Source: Alloboseaceae bacterium BT-24-1 (GTDB lineage: Bacteria; Pseudomonadota; Alphaproteobacteria; Rhizobiales; Beijerinckiaceae). From it: a stretch of DNA of 64,000 nt. The notes beneath the pieces were generated by a model that saw only the letters and a program-made list of their open reading frames with translations, did no database searches and was not told where the DNA came from. Location of the stretch: NCBI GenBank assembly GCA_025846845.1, contig JAOYTL010000008.1, positions 186,001-250,000 on the forward strand, written 5' to 3'. Below are positions 24,549 to 33,006 of the stretch, in pieces. Within the stretch, counting starts at the first letter, position 1. Every line of letters starts with the position of its first letter. The translations under genes were made by a program, and so were the position numbers.

Positions 24549-26063
24549 ATGTTCGAGCGGATGGAGACTGGCAACTTGACCGACGCAACCACCACCACGG
24601 TGCTGACGGGACTTGTCCTGAGCGAACCGACGGGTGCTGCCGGGATCAAGGATCGCTGGGACAGGGTCCGCCGGCGTCTGCGCGCCGAGCTCGGCGAAGA
24701 CGTGTTCTCCAGCTGGTTCGCCCGCGTCGAGATCGGTGCGATCGTCGAAGGCGTCGCCCATCTCACCGTACCGACCCGCTTCCTGAAGAGCTGGCTCGAA
24801 GCACACTATGCCGAGCGCCTGCGGGCGCATTGCATGGCTGAGCTCGATGCCCTCAACGGGATCGCCCTCTCGGTGCGCCAGGTGGCGCGGGATAGCTCCG
24901 AGCCCTGCCTGGACACCTCGGCCCAGCGGGCACGCATGGCTCAGCCCCGTGCAACAGCTCCCGTTGCAGAGATTGCTCCCGCCTCGGCGACCCATCAGTC
25001 CGGCGAGCGCGATGCCATGGATGCCAACGGCACGCTGCTCGACCGGCGCATGACCTTCCAGAGCTTCGTCGTCGGCAAGTCGAATGCTCTGGCCTTCGCC
25101 GCGGCCGAGCGGATCTCGGCCGCGCCGGCCGGCTCGACGCCCTACAATCCGCTCTACCTCCATGCCGGCGTCGGCCTCGGCAAGACGCATCTGATCCAGG
25201 CGATCGCCCAGGATGCTCGCCAGCACGGCAAGCGCGTCGCCTATTTCACCGCCGACCGCTTCATGTACGGCTTCGTCGCGGCGCTGAAGTCGCAGACGGC
25301 GCTCGCCTTCAAGGAGAAGCTGCGCGGCATCGACCTCCTGATCGTCGATGACGTCCAGTTCATCCAGGGCCGTTCGATCCAGCAGGAATTCGGCCACACG
25401 ATCAACGCGCTGATCGACGCCGGCAAGCAGATCGTCGTCGCCGCCGACCGGCTGCCTACCGATCTGGAGGCTCTCGACGAGCGCATCCGCTCGCGGCTCG
25501 CCGGCGGACTGGTCGTCGAGATCGGCGAGCTCGACGAGGCGCTGCGGGTCAAGATCCTGACGACGCGTCTCGACGGGCTGAAGGCCGCCCATCCGAGCTT
25601 CCACGTCAACCCGGACGTGATCGCCTATGTCGCCCGGGCGGTCGCCACCAATGGCCGAGACCTCGACGGCGCCGCGAACCGCATCCTGGCCCATGCGACG
25701 CTCACGGGCGCGACGGTGACGATGGAGACCGCCGAGGCGGCGATCCGCGACCTGGTGCGGACGCGCGAGCCACGCCGGGTCAAGATCGAGGACATCCAGA
25801 AGCTGGTCGCGACCCGCTACAATGTCAGCCGCGCCGACATCCTGTCGGAGCGTCGCACGGCGGCGGTGGTCAAGCCGCGCCAGATCGCGATGTACCTCGC
25901 CAAGGCCCTGACGCCGCGCTCACTGCCGGAGATCGGCCGCCGCTTCGGCGGGCGCGACCACACCACCGTGCTGCATGCGGTGCGCAAGATCGAGAAGGCG
26001 ATCGTCGAGGACCGCCTGCTGCATGACGAGGTCGACCTCTTGAAGCGCATGCTGCAGGAGTGA
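24549..26063 (+). CDS. dnaA: DnaA, chromosomal replication initiator
   Basis: The 504-aa protein has all four domains: I (about 35-105, WDRVRRRLRAELGEDVFSSWF region), a linker II of about 50 residues rich in Ala/Pro, the AAA+ domain III with Walker A AGVGLGKTHLIQA, Walker B LLIVDDVQFIQG and sensor/arginine-finger region DERIRSRLAGGL, and DNA-binding domain IV ending with the signature RFGGRDHTTVLHAVRKIE. The start MFERMETG is the first ATG of the frame; a second ATG lies 4 codons on. It heads a dnaA-dnaN-recF order with sizeable gaps. Confidence 0.98.
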   Translation: MFERMETGNLTDATTTTVLTGLVLSEPTGAAGIKDRWDRVRRRLRAELGEDVFSSWFARVEIGAIVEGVAHLTVPTRFLKSWLEAHYAERLRAHCMAELDALNGIALSVRQVARDSSEPCLDTSAQRARMAQPRATAPVAEIAPASATHQSGERDAMDANGTLLDRRMTFQSFVVGKSNALAFAAAERISAAPAGSTPYNPLYLHAGVGLGKTHLIQAIAQDARQHGKRVAYFTADRFMYGFVAALKSQTALAFKEKLRGIDLLIVDDVQFIQGRSIQQEFGHTINALIDAGKQIVVAADRLPTDLEALDERIRSRLAGGLVVEIGELDEALRVKILTTRLDGLKAAHPSFHVNPDVIAYVARAVATNGRDLDGAANRILAHATLTGATVTMETAEAAIRDLVRTREPRRVKIEDIQKLVATRYNVSRADILSERRTAAVVKPRQIAMYLAKALTPRSLPEIGRRFGGRDHTTVLHAVRKIEKAIVEDRLLHDEVDLLKRMLQE

Positions 26064-26096
26064 GCCTGTCTGTCGTGTTAGCTGTGATTGCCGGCA

Positions 26097-26116
26097 TTCC
26101 CGCCCTTGCGCGGGAA
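26097..26116 (+). terminator. Small hairpin between dnaA and dnaN
   Basis: A 7-bp stem (TTCCCGC / GCGGGAA) with a 6-nt loop lies 34 bp after the dnaA stop. No T-tract follows. It may reduce read-through or mark an mRNA end; evidence is structural only. Confidence 0.35.
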
Positions 26117-26196
26117 CCGGCCCTCCGGCAATGTCGCGGGCCATTCTCTCGCCCGCGCCCCTTGCCGCGCGGGCGCCAGCACGCCAGAAGACGCCC

Positions 26197-27315
26197 ATGA
26201 AGGTTACGGTCGAACGCTCCACGCTCCTGAAGTCGCTCGGGCATGTCCATCGTGTGGTCGAGCGGCGCAACACGATCCCGATCCTGTCCAACCTCTTACT
26301 GCGCGGCAGCGAGGACGGGCTGAAGCTGAAGGCGACCGATCTCGACATAGAGGTCGTCGAGACGGTGCCGGCCGACGTGATCGAGCCCGGCGCAACCACG
26401 GTGCCGGCGCACACGCTCTACGACATTGTCCGCAAGCTGCCGGACGGCTCCCAGGTCTCGCTGGAGACCACCGGCGAGACCGGCCAGATGCTGCTGCGCT
26501 CGGGCCGTTCGCGCTTCACCCTGCAGACCCTGCCGGAGAGTGACTTCCCGGACATCACCGCCGGGGAGATGGCGCATCGCTTCGTGCTGCCGGCCGGTGA
26601 GTTCAAGCGCCTGATCGACAAGACCCAGTTCGCGATCTCGACCGAGGAGACGCGCTACTATCTCAACGGCATCTATCTGCACGCCATCGACGTCGACGGG
26701 CGCCCGGTGCTGCGCGCGGTTGCGACCGATGGCCATCGCCTCGCCCGCGTCGACACCGCTGCCCCGCAGGGCTCGCTCGGCATGCCCGGCGTGATCGTGC
26801 CGCGCAAGGCGGTGTCCGAGATCCAGAAGCTGCTCGAGGATGGCGAGAGCGAGGTCCAGATCGAGCTTTCGGCCACGAAGATTCGGGTCGCCACGGCCGC
26901 GGTCGTGCTGACCTCGAAGCTGATCGACGGCACCTTCCCCGACTATCAGCGCGTCATCCCGTCCGGCAACGACAAGCTGCTCACTGTCGACAGGGGCGAT
27001 TTCGCCGCGAGCGTCGACCGCGTTTCGACGATCTCGTCCGAGCGCGGCCGTGCCGTGAAGCTCTCCATGGCCGATGGCCGCATGACGCTCTCGGTGACCA
27101 ATCCTGATTCCGGCTCGGCGACCGAGGAGATCGAGGTTGATTACGACGCCGGCCCGCTCGATATCGGCTTCAATGCGCGCTACCTGATGGACATCGCCGC
27201 CCAGCTCGACGGCGACACCGCGCTGCTCAAGCTCGCCGATCCGGGTTCGCCGACGGTGATCCAGGACCGCGAAGGCGCTTCGGCCCTCTATGTGCTGATG
27301 CCGATGCGGGTCTAG
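26197..27315 (+). CDS. dnaN: DnaN, DNA polymerase III beta sliding clamp
   Basis: The protein is 372 aa from ATG 26197 (MKVTVERSTLLKSLGHVHRVVERRNTIPILSN region); the open frame to the left has no homology. It has the three-domain clamp with TDLDIEVVE, the loop STEETRYYLNGIYLH, VATDGHRLAR, and a C-terminal ending SALYVLMPMRV. It forms the ring that tethers polymerase III and binds many repair proteins in the hydrophobic pocket around the C-terminus. Confidence 0.98.
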   Translation: MKVTVERSTLLKSLGHVHRVVERRNTIPILSNLLLRGSEDGLKLKATDLDIEVVETVPADVIEPGATTVPAHTLYDIVRKLPDGSQVSLETTGETGQMLLRSGRSRFTLQTLPESDFPDITAGEMAHRFVLPAGEFKRLIDKTQFAISTEETRYYLNGIYLHAIDVDGRPVLRAVATDGHRLARVDTAAPQGSLGMPGVIVPRKAVSEIQKLLEDGESEVQIELSATKIRVATAAVVLTSKLIDGTFPDYQRVIPSGNDKLLTVDRGDFAASVDRVSTISSERGRAVKLSMADGRMTLSVTNPDSGSATEEIEVDYDAGPLDIGFNARYLMDIAAQLDGDTALLKLADPGSPTVIQDREGASALYVLMPMRV

Positions 27316-27376
27316 TGCCTGTTGTGGCATGCGAGTCTGCCTGAGGAAGCTGAGCGCGGGAACCGCGACCGGCCAT

Positions 27377-27469
27377 CTCTCCCGGAACGGGGGAGAGATG
27401 GAGAGGGGGCCAGCCCTTATCTCCACGGTTGTCGCCGCCCCCTCCCAACCCTCCCCCGTTCCGGGAGAG
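27377..27469. repeat. Palindromic intergenic repeat between dnaN and recF
   Basis: The arms 27377-27410 and 27437-27469 are inverted copies with about 30 of 34 positions matching, built on CTCTCCCGGAACGGGGGAG. This is a mobile palindromic element type frequent in Rhizobiales intergenic DNA. It would form a very stable hairpin in a dnaN-recF transcript. Confidence 0.75.
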
Positions 27470-27540
27470 GGCTCCCGCGCTTGACCGTCTGGGAGAAAGC
27501 TAAAGATGGTTCCTGACGCCTTTCAGCTGCGCGCACGCCC

Positions 27541-28668
27541 TTGACCGCGGTCGCCCGCCTCACTCTGCAGAATTTTCGCTCATATCCGGCCCTCGATCTG
27601 GCGATCGAGGGCCGGCTCGTTGCGCTGTGCGGCGAGAACGGCGCCGGCAAGACAAACCTGCTCGAAGCGCTCTCGCTGTTCGCACCCGGTCGCGGCCTGA
27701 GGCGTTCCGATCTTTCGGAGATGGCGCGCCAGCCCGGCGACGGCAGCTTTGCCGTCTCGATCGCGCTCGCCGATGACGGACCCAGACTCGGGATCGGACT
27801 GGAGCCGCCGGATGCCGAGGGGCGCCGGGCCCGGCTCGCCCGCATCGACGGCGTCTCCGCCGGTTCGGCGCTCGCCTTCAGCGATTATCTGCGCCTGGTC
27901 TGGCTGACGCCCGATCTCGACGGGCTTTTCCGCGGCTCGGCCGGCGAGCGCCGACGCTTCCTCGACCGGCTCGTGCTTGCGGTCGATCCCGGGCATGGCA
28001 CGCGCTCGAACGCGCTCGAGAAGGCGCTGCGCTCGCGCAATCGGATCCTCGAGGAGAGCCCGCACCAGCAGCGCTGGCTCGATGCGGTCGAGCGCGAGAT
28101 CGCCGAGCTCGGCGTCGCCGTTGCCGCCGCCCGGGCCGAGACGGTGGCACGGCTCTCCGCCATCATCGCCCAGAACCACGATGACACCTCGCCCTTCCCG
28201 CAGGCGGACATCGCGCTGGAAGGCGAGATCGACGCGCTGGTTGCGAGCCTGCCGGCGCTCGATGCCGAGGACCGCTATCGCGAGCTGCTGGCCGGGATGC
28301 GGCCGCGCGACAAGGCGGCCGGCCGCACGCTCACCGGCCCGCAGGCCTCCGACCTCGCGGTGCGCCATGCCGCCAAGGACATCCCGGCCGGACAAGGCTC
28401 GACCGGCGAGCAGAAGGCGCTGCTGATCGGGCTCGTGCTCGCCCATGCGCGTCTCGTCGCGACGATGAGCGAGCTGCCGCCGCTCGTCCTGCTCGACGAG
28501 GTCGCCGCCCATCTCGATCCGCGCCGGCGCGCGGCGCTCTATGGAACGCTCGCCGAGCTCGGCTGCCAGGTCTGGATGACCGGCGCCGATCCGGCCCTGT
28601 TCGGCGACCTCCCTGATGGGGCGCAACGCTTCCTGGTCACGCCGGGCGAGGTTCGTGCCGTATCCTGA
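27541..28668 (+). CDS. recF: RecF, DNA replication and repair protein
   Basis: The 375-aa SMC-like ATPase loads RecA at gaps. Walker A is GENGAGKTNLLEALSLF, the signature region GQGSTGEQKALLIGLVLAHA, and Walker B LPPLVLLDEVAAHLDPRRR. The start is a TTG at 27541: an in-frame TGA lies just upstream, no ATG or GTG intervenes, and the protein sequence MTAVARLTLQNFRSYP fits the family's N-terminus. Translation from TTG suggests low expression. Confidence 0.96.
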   Translation: MTAVARLTLQNFRSYPALDLAIEGRLVALCGENGAGKTNLLEALSLFAPGRGLRRSDLSEMARQPGDGSFAVSIALADDGPRLGIGLEPPDAEGRRARLARIDGVSAGSALAFSDYLRLVWLTPDLDGLFRGSAGERRRFLDRLVLAVDPGHGTRSNALEKALRSRNRILEESPHQQRWLDAVEREIAELGVAVAAARAETVARLSAIIAQNHDDTSPFPQADIALEGEIDALVASLPALDAEDRYRELLAGMRPRDKAAGRTLTGPQASDLAVRHAAKDIPAGQGSTGEQKALLIGLVLAHARLVATMSELPPLVLLDEVAAHLDPRRRAALYGTLAELGCQVWMTGADPALFGDLPDGAQRFLVTPGEVRAVS

Positions 28669-28791
28669 CAGCTGCGGCAGTCCATGATCGGTCAGCCCGG
28701 CTGATCCGTGCCATCACGCATGCCGATAGGACGCTGGGCGTGCTTGCTGCTAGCATGGCGTGAAGAACGTCATCATCAGGGATGAACGCCG

Positions 28792-29406
28792 ATGGATCTC
28801 GCCGGACTTCTGGTTTTCGCCGGTGTCTATTTTCTCGCCGTCGCCTCACCCGGCCCGGGTATCGCCGCGATCGTGGCACGCTCGCTCTCGACCGGGTTCC
28901 GGCGGGCAGTGCCTTTCGTCCTCGGCATCGCGGCCGGCGATCTGGTCTGGCTGACCTTCTCGGTGCTCGGCCTGTCCGTTCTGATGCAGAACTTCCACGG
29001 CCTGTTCCTGGTCATCAAGTACGCGGGTTGCGCCTATCTGATCTATCTCGCCTGGAAGCTCTGGACCGCGCCGGTGAAGAGTCTGGAAGACCAGCCGGCG
29101 ATGCGCGGCGAGGGCGTCCGCCTCTTCCTCGGCGGTGTCGCGCTGACGCTCGGCAATCCCAAGGTGATGGTGTTCTTCGTTTCGATCCTGCCGCTGATCG
29201 TCGACCTCCAGGCGATCACGCCGCTGGCCTTCGTCGAGGTTGCAGTGCTGACCATGCTGATCATCAACACCACCTTGCTCGGCTATGCCTTCGCCGCCGA
29301 CCGGGCGCGGCGGCTGGTGGCGAGCCCGCGCACCATGCGCCGAATCAACCGCGTCACCGGCGGCGTGATGGCCGGCGCGGCGGCGGCGATCGCGGCGCGT
29401 GGCTGA
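28792..29406 (+). CDS. LysE/RhtB family amino-acid exporter
   Basis: The 204-aa integral membrane protein has about six hydrophobic helices. The N-terminal family motif is visible as FLAVASPGPGIAAIVARSLSTG, with TLGNPKVMVFFVSILP in the middle. Members export lysine, homoserine, threonine or similar solutes by proton antiport. The substrate cannot be assigned. It runs directly into a cupin gene, so an operon is likely. Confidence 0.9.
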   Translation: MDLAGLLVFAGVYFLAVASPGPGIAAIVARSLSTGFRRAVPFVLGIAAGDLVWLTFSVLGLSVLMQNFHGLFLVIKYAGCAYLIYLAWKLWTAPVKSLEDQPAMRGEGVRLFLGGVALTLGNPKVMVFFVSILPLIVDLQAITPLAFVEVAVLTMLIINTTLLGYAFAADRARRLVASPRTMRRINRVTGGVMAGAAAAIAARG

Positions 29407-29407
29407 G

Positions 29408-29761
29408 ATGGCGGACAACAGCGCAGAGCCTCGCGCCATTCGCCGCGAGGACTGGACCGAGACACCCGGCGAATGGCATGGCGAGGTCCAGGGCTTCGGA
29501 GGCGAGGTCTCGCTGATCTTCGTCAGGGCCGAGCCCGGCAAGGGGCCGCGACTGCACAGCCACCCCTATCCCGAGACCTTCATCGTGCGCGCCGGGCTGG
29601 CGCTCTACACGATCGGCGAGGAGGAGATAGAAGCTGGTCCCGGACAGATCCTGGTCGTGCCGGCCGGCGTGCCGCACAAATTCCGCAGCGTCGGACCAGA
29701 GACGCTGGAATCCATCGACATCCACGCCAGCGAGCGCTTCATCACAGACTGGCTAGAGTAG
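29408..29761 (+). CDS. Small single-domain cupin protein
   Basis: The protein is 117 aa from ATG 29408; a GTG at 29399, overlapping the lysE-like stop, is an alternative start. Cupin motif 1 is seen as PRLHSHPYPETFIVRAG (metal ligands His, His, Glu) and motif 2 as GPGQILVVPAGVPHKF (final His). It is a beta-barrel probably binding a divalent metal. The function is unknown; it may bind or modify the solute exported by the upstream LysE-type protein. The 3' end is 3 bp from the convergent ankyrin gene. Confidence 0.85.
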   Translation: MADNSAEPRAIRREDWTETPGEWHGEVQGFGGEVSLIFVRAEPGKGPRLHSHPYPETFIVRAGLALYTIGEEEIEAGPGQILVVPAGVPHKFRSVGPETLESIDIHASERFITDWLE

Positions 29762-29764
29762 CGC

Positions 29765-30421
29765 TCAGCGGCCACCGGCGGCCGTGATCAGCTTGGCGAC
29801 CTCGCTCTGGCCGCGCTTGCGGGCATGCTGAAGCGGGGTGACGCCATCGCGGTCGGCGAGGTTGGGATCGGCGCCGGCATCGAGCACGAGCCTGGCCAAC
29901 TCTCGATGTCGCGGCCCGCCATCGCCGAGGATCACGATCTCCAGAAGGCAGGTCCAGCCGAGATTGTTGACGTGGTTCACGTCGATGCCTGACGTCAGCA
30001 GCAGCTTGGCGGTCTCGACATGGGCGCGCTCGCAAGCGGGGATCAGCGCATTGCCGCCATAGCGGTTGCGCAGCGAGAGATCGGGCTTGAGCGGCAGCAT
30101 CGCCGCAATGATCTCGGTACGGCCGCTGGCGCCGGCGAGCAGCCAGGGCGTGTCCTGGTTCGCGGCCTGGGCGTTGGGGCTGGCGCCCGCGGCGAGCAGC
30201 GCCTTGGCGACGGCGACATGGTTGCCGGCGACGGCGAGCAGGAGCGGCGTCTGCCTCTGGCCGTCGCGCTGTTCGAGATCGGCGCCGGTCGCGATCAGGC
30301 GGTTCACAGCAGGAAGATCGCCGCGGCTAGCCGCATCGAGCAGCCCGGTCTGTGCTTCGCTTACCCCCGCCATAAGCAACACTCCCGCCAGGATCGCGGC
30401 AGCGCGCAGCAATCGCCTCAT
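29765..30421 (-). CDS. Exported ankyrin-repeat protein
   Basis: The 218-aa protein has a signal peptide (LLRAAAILAGVLLMAGVSEAQ) and five ankyrin repeats of about 33 residues. Examples are RQTPLLLAVAGNHVAVAKALLAAGA and DGVTPLQHARKRGQSEVAKLI, separated here by residues 56-190. It is predicted to lie in the periplasm as a protein-protein interaction module. The start overlaps the hrcA stop (ATGA, 30418-30421), so it is translationally coupled to hrcA. Confidence 0.9.
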   Translation of the reverse strand: MRRLLRAAAILAGVLLMAGVSEAQTGLLDAASRGDLPAVNRLIATGADLEQRDGQRQTPLLLAVAGNHVAVAKALLAAGASPNAQAANQDTPWLLAGASGRTEIIAAMLPLKPDLSLRNRYGGNALIPACERAHVETAKLLLTSGIDVNHVNNLGWTCLLEIVILGDGGPRHRELARLVLDAGADPNLADRDGVTPLQHARKRGQSEVAKLITAAGGR

Positions 30422-31500
30422 CGCCCGCTGTCGAGCAGGCGCCCGACCACCTTGGCGGTATAATCGACCATCGGCACGATCCGGGCATAGTTCAATCGCG
30501 TCGGGCCGATGATGCCGACGACACCGACGATGCGCTGGCCGCCATCGCGGAAGGGCGCCGCGATGATCGAGGAGCCCGACATCGAGAACAGATTGTTCTC
30601 CGAGCCGATGAAGATACGCACGCCGTCGCCGGCCTCGGCGCGCGAGAGCAGGTCGATCAATTCGGTCTGCGTCTCCAGATCGGCGAAGAGCAGGCGGATG
30701 CGTTCGAGATCCTCCTGCGCCTTCAAATCCTCGAGCAGATTGGCCTGGCCGCGCACGATGAGGTGCCGGTCGCTGGAAGGCCCCGAGCTCGTGGCGATGC
30801 CCGTCTCGACCAGCCGGGCCGTCAATTCGTCGAGCTCGCGCTCCATCAGCGCGCGGCTGTCGGCGATCTCGCGTCGGAGTTCATCCAGTGTCTTGCCGAC
30901 GATGCGGGCATTGAGGAAGTTGCCGGCTTCGACTAGCGCCGAGGCGGGCAGGCCCGGTGGCAGCGCCAGAATGCGGTTCTCGACCGTGCCGTCATCGGCG
31001 ACGAGCACGGCGAGCGCCCGGGCAGCATCGAGCCGGACGAACTCGATATGGCGCAGGCGAGCATTGGCCTTGGTGGTGACGACGACGCCGGCGCCGCGTG
31101 ACAGTCCCGAAAGCAGCGCCGAGGCCTCGGTCAGCGTCTGGTCGAGCGAGCGGTTGCTGGCAGCCGCCCTGATCTGCACCTCGATGCGAGCGCGCTCGTC
31201 CGAGGTGAGGTTGCCGACCTCCATCATGCCATCGACGAAGAAGCGCAGGCCCCTTTCGGTCGGCAGGCGCCCGGCCGAGGTGTGCGGGGCATAGATCAGC
31301 CCGGCCATTTCGAGGTCGGTCATGACATTGCGTACCGTCGCCGGCGACAGCGCGATCGGCAGCAGGCGGGCGATGTTGCGCGAGCCGACCGGCTCACCGG
31401 TGGTCAGGTAACCGTCGACGATCTGACGAAAGATCTCGCGCGAGCGCTGGTCGATCTCGACCAGGCCGCCGGGCGAATCCGGGCGGGAATGGGCGCTCAT
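30418..31500 (-). CDS. hrcA: HrcA, heat-inducible transcription repressor
   Basis: The protein is 360 aa from ATG 31500; in-frame ATGs at 31533 and 31560 would add unconserved residues. The N-terminal winged helix contains REIFRQIVDGYLTTGEPVGSRN, AT-rich-dyad-reading ALSPATVRNVMTDLE and HTSAGRLPTERGLRFFVDGMM. The C-terminal GAF-like domain ends with IGPTRLNYARIVPMVDY. HrcA represses groESL and dnaK at CIRCE elements and needs GroEL for activity. No CIRCE palindrome was noticed in the window, so its targets are elsewhere. Divergent from rph. Confidence 0.96.
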   Translation of the reverse strand: MSAHSRPDSPGGLVEIDQRSREIFRQIVDGYLTTGEPVGSRNIARLLPIALSPATVRNVMTDLEMAGLIYAPHTSAGRLPTERGLRFFVDGMMEVGNLTSDERARIEVQIRAAASNRSLDQTLTEASALLSGLSRGAGVVVTTKANARLRHIEFVRLDAARALAVLVADDGTVENRILALPPGLPASALVEAGNFLNARIVGKTLDELRREIADSRALMERELDELTARLVETGIATSSGPSSDRHLIVRGQANLLEDLKAQEDLERIRLLFADLETQTELIDLLSRAEAGDGVRIFIGSENNLFSMSGSSIIAAPFRDGGQRIVGVVGIIGPTRLNYARIVPMVDYTAKVVGRLLDSGR

Positions 31501-31637
31501 CGCCTCGTGAACAGCCTTGTGACCATCGCCCATTGTCCCCGGCGCGCGCGGCCGGATCAAGTCCTCATGACCGGCTCGCCTTGCCGCTCTCCGGTTAAAC
31601 GCCTACAAGCCGCGAATTCAGAAGACAGGATGGCACG

Positions 31638-32354
31638 ATGAGACCCTCGAAGCGCGCAGCCGACGAGATGCGCAAGGTCACGCTGGAACGTGGCGTCGTC
31701 CGCTATGCGGAAGGGTCGTGCATGGTGACCTTCGGCGAGACCAAGGTGCTCTGCGCCGCGACCGTCGAGGAAAAGGGGCCGCCCTGGCTGCGCGGCACCG
31801 GCAAGGGCTGGGTCACCGCCGAATATTCGATGCTGCCGCGTGCCACCCATGAGCGCACCCGCCGCGAGGTCACTTCCGGCAAGCCGTCCGGCCGGACGCA
31901 GGAAATTCAGCGCCTGATCGGGCGCAGCCTGCGCGCCGTGGTCGACCTGACCGCGATCGGCGAGCGCCAGATCGTCGTCGACTGCGACGTGCTGCAGGCC
32001 GATGGCGGCACCCGCACCGCCTCGATCACCGGCGCCTGGGTCGCGCTGCACGATGCGCTGAAATGGATGGAGGGGCGCGGCCTGCTCAAGGGCGCCAACC
32101 CGCTGAAGGACCATGTCGCCGCTATTTCCTGCGGCATCGTCGCCGGCAATCCCGTGATCGACCTCGACTATGTCGAGGATTCCGGCGCGCAGACCGACGC
32201 GAATTTCGTCATCACCGGCGCGGGCGGCCTCGTCGAAGTACAGGGTACGGCCGAGGGCGCGCCGTTCTCCGAGGAGGAGCTGCTGGCGCTGCTCAAGCTC
32301 GCCAAGGGCGGTGTCACCAAGCTGGTCGCGCTGCAGAAGGCAACGGTGGCCTGA
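31638..32354 (+). CDS. rph: RNase PH
   Basis: The 238-aa phosphorolytic 3'-5' exoribonuclease trims tRNA precursors. Signature segments are RPSKRAADEMRKVTLERG, GTGKGWVTAEYSMLPRATHER, GRTQEIQRLIGRSLRA and DCDVLQADGGTRTASITGA. The length is exactly typical. The order hrcA (divergent)-rph-rdgB-hemW is conserved in many alphaproteobacteria. The rdgB ATG follows the stop by 4 bp. Confidence 0.98.
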   Translation: MRPSKRAADEMRKVTLERGVVRYAEGSCMVTFGETKVLCAATVEEKGPPWLRGTGKGWVTAEYSMLPRATHERTRREVTSGKPSGRTQEIQRLIGRSLRAVVDLTAIGERQIVVDCDVLQADGGTRTASITGAWVALHDALKWMEGRGLLKGANPLKDHVAAISCGIVAGNPVIDLDYVEDSGAQTDANFVITGAGGLVEVQGTAEGAPFSEEELLALLKLAKGGVTKLVALQKATVA

Positions 32355-32358
32355 CGCC

Positions 32359-33006
32359 ATGAGCGCAAACCGCCTCCTCACCGGCAAGGTCGTGATCGCG
32401 ACCCATAACCAGGGCAAATTGCGCGAGATGCGCGAGCTTCTGGCGCCCTATGGGGTCGAGCTGGTCTCGGCCGGCGAGCTCGGCTTGCCCGAGCCCGAGG
32501 AGAACGGTCACATGTTCGCCGAGAACGCCGCGATCAAGGCGGTCGCGGCGGCGCAGGCCTCCGGCCTGCCGGCACTCGCCGACGATTCCGGCGTCTGCAT
32601 CGACGCGCTCGACGGCGCGCCCGGCCTGTTCTCGGCGAACTGGGCCGGGCCGGGCAAGGATTTCGCCCCGGCGCTGGCTCGCGTCCAGATGGAGCTGGCC
32701 AAGCGCGGCGCGACCACACCCGAGCAGCGCAAGGCGCATTTCGTCTCGGCGCTGGTGATCGCCTGGCCGGACGGACATCAGGAGCTGTTCGAAGGCCGCG
32801 TCTTCGGCGAGATCGTCCACTCACCGCGCGGGCTTTCCGGCTTCGGCTACGACCCGATCTTCCAACCGGCCGGCCATGCCAAGACCTTCGGCGAGATGAC
32901 GGCGGAGGAAAAGCACGGCATTCCGCAGGACGGTTCGCCCGGCCTGTCGCACCGGGCCCGCGCCTTCCATGTCCTAGCCGCCGCTTGCCTGAGGACGCCC
33001 GCTTGA
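32359..33006 (+). CDS. rdgB: RdgB/HAM1, XTP/dITP diphosphatase
   Basis: The protein is 215 aa from ATG 32359, 4 bp after rph. It hydrolyses non-canonical purine nucleotides (dITP, XTP) and so keeps hypoxanthine and xanthine out of DNA and RNA. Motifs are VIATHNQGKLREM, EPEENGHMFAENAAIKA, LADDSGVCIDALDGAPG, GFGYDPIFQPAG and GLSHRARAF. The stop overlaps the hemW TTG start. Confidence 0.97.
   Translation: MSANRLLTGKVVIATHNQGKLREMRELLAPYGVELVSAGELGLPEPEENGHMFAENAAIKAVAAAQASGLPALADDSGVCIDALDGAPGLFSANWAGPGKDFAPALARVQMELAKRGATTPEQRKAHFVSALVIAWPDGHQELFEGRVFGEIVHSPRGLSGFGYDPIFQPAGHAKTFGEMTAEEKHGIPQDGSPGLSHRARAFHVLAAACLRTPA

Noticed and set aside
30418..31637. A CIRCE operator for HrcA near hrcA
   Set aside because: No TTAGCACTC-N9-GAGTGCTAA type palindrome was found in the divergent hrcA/rph gap.
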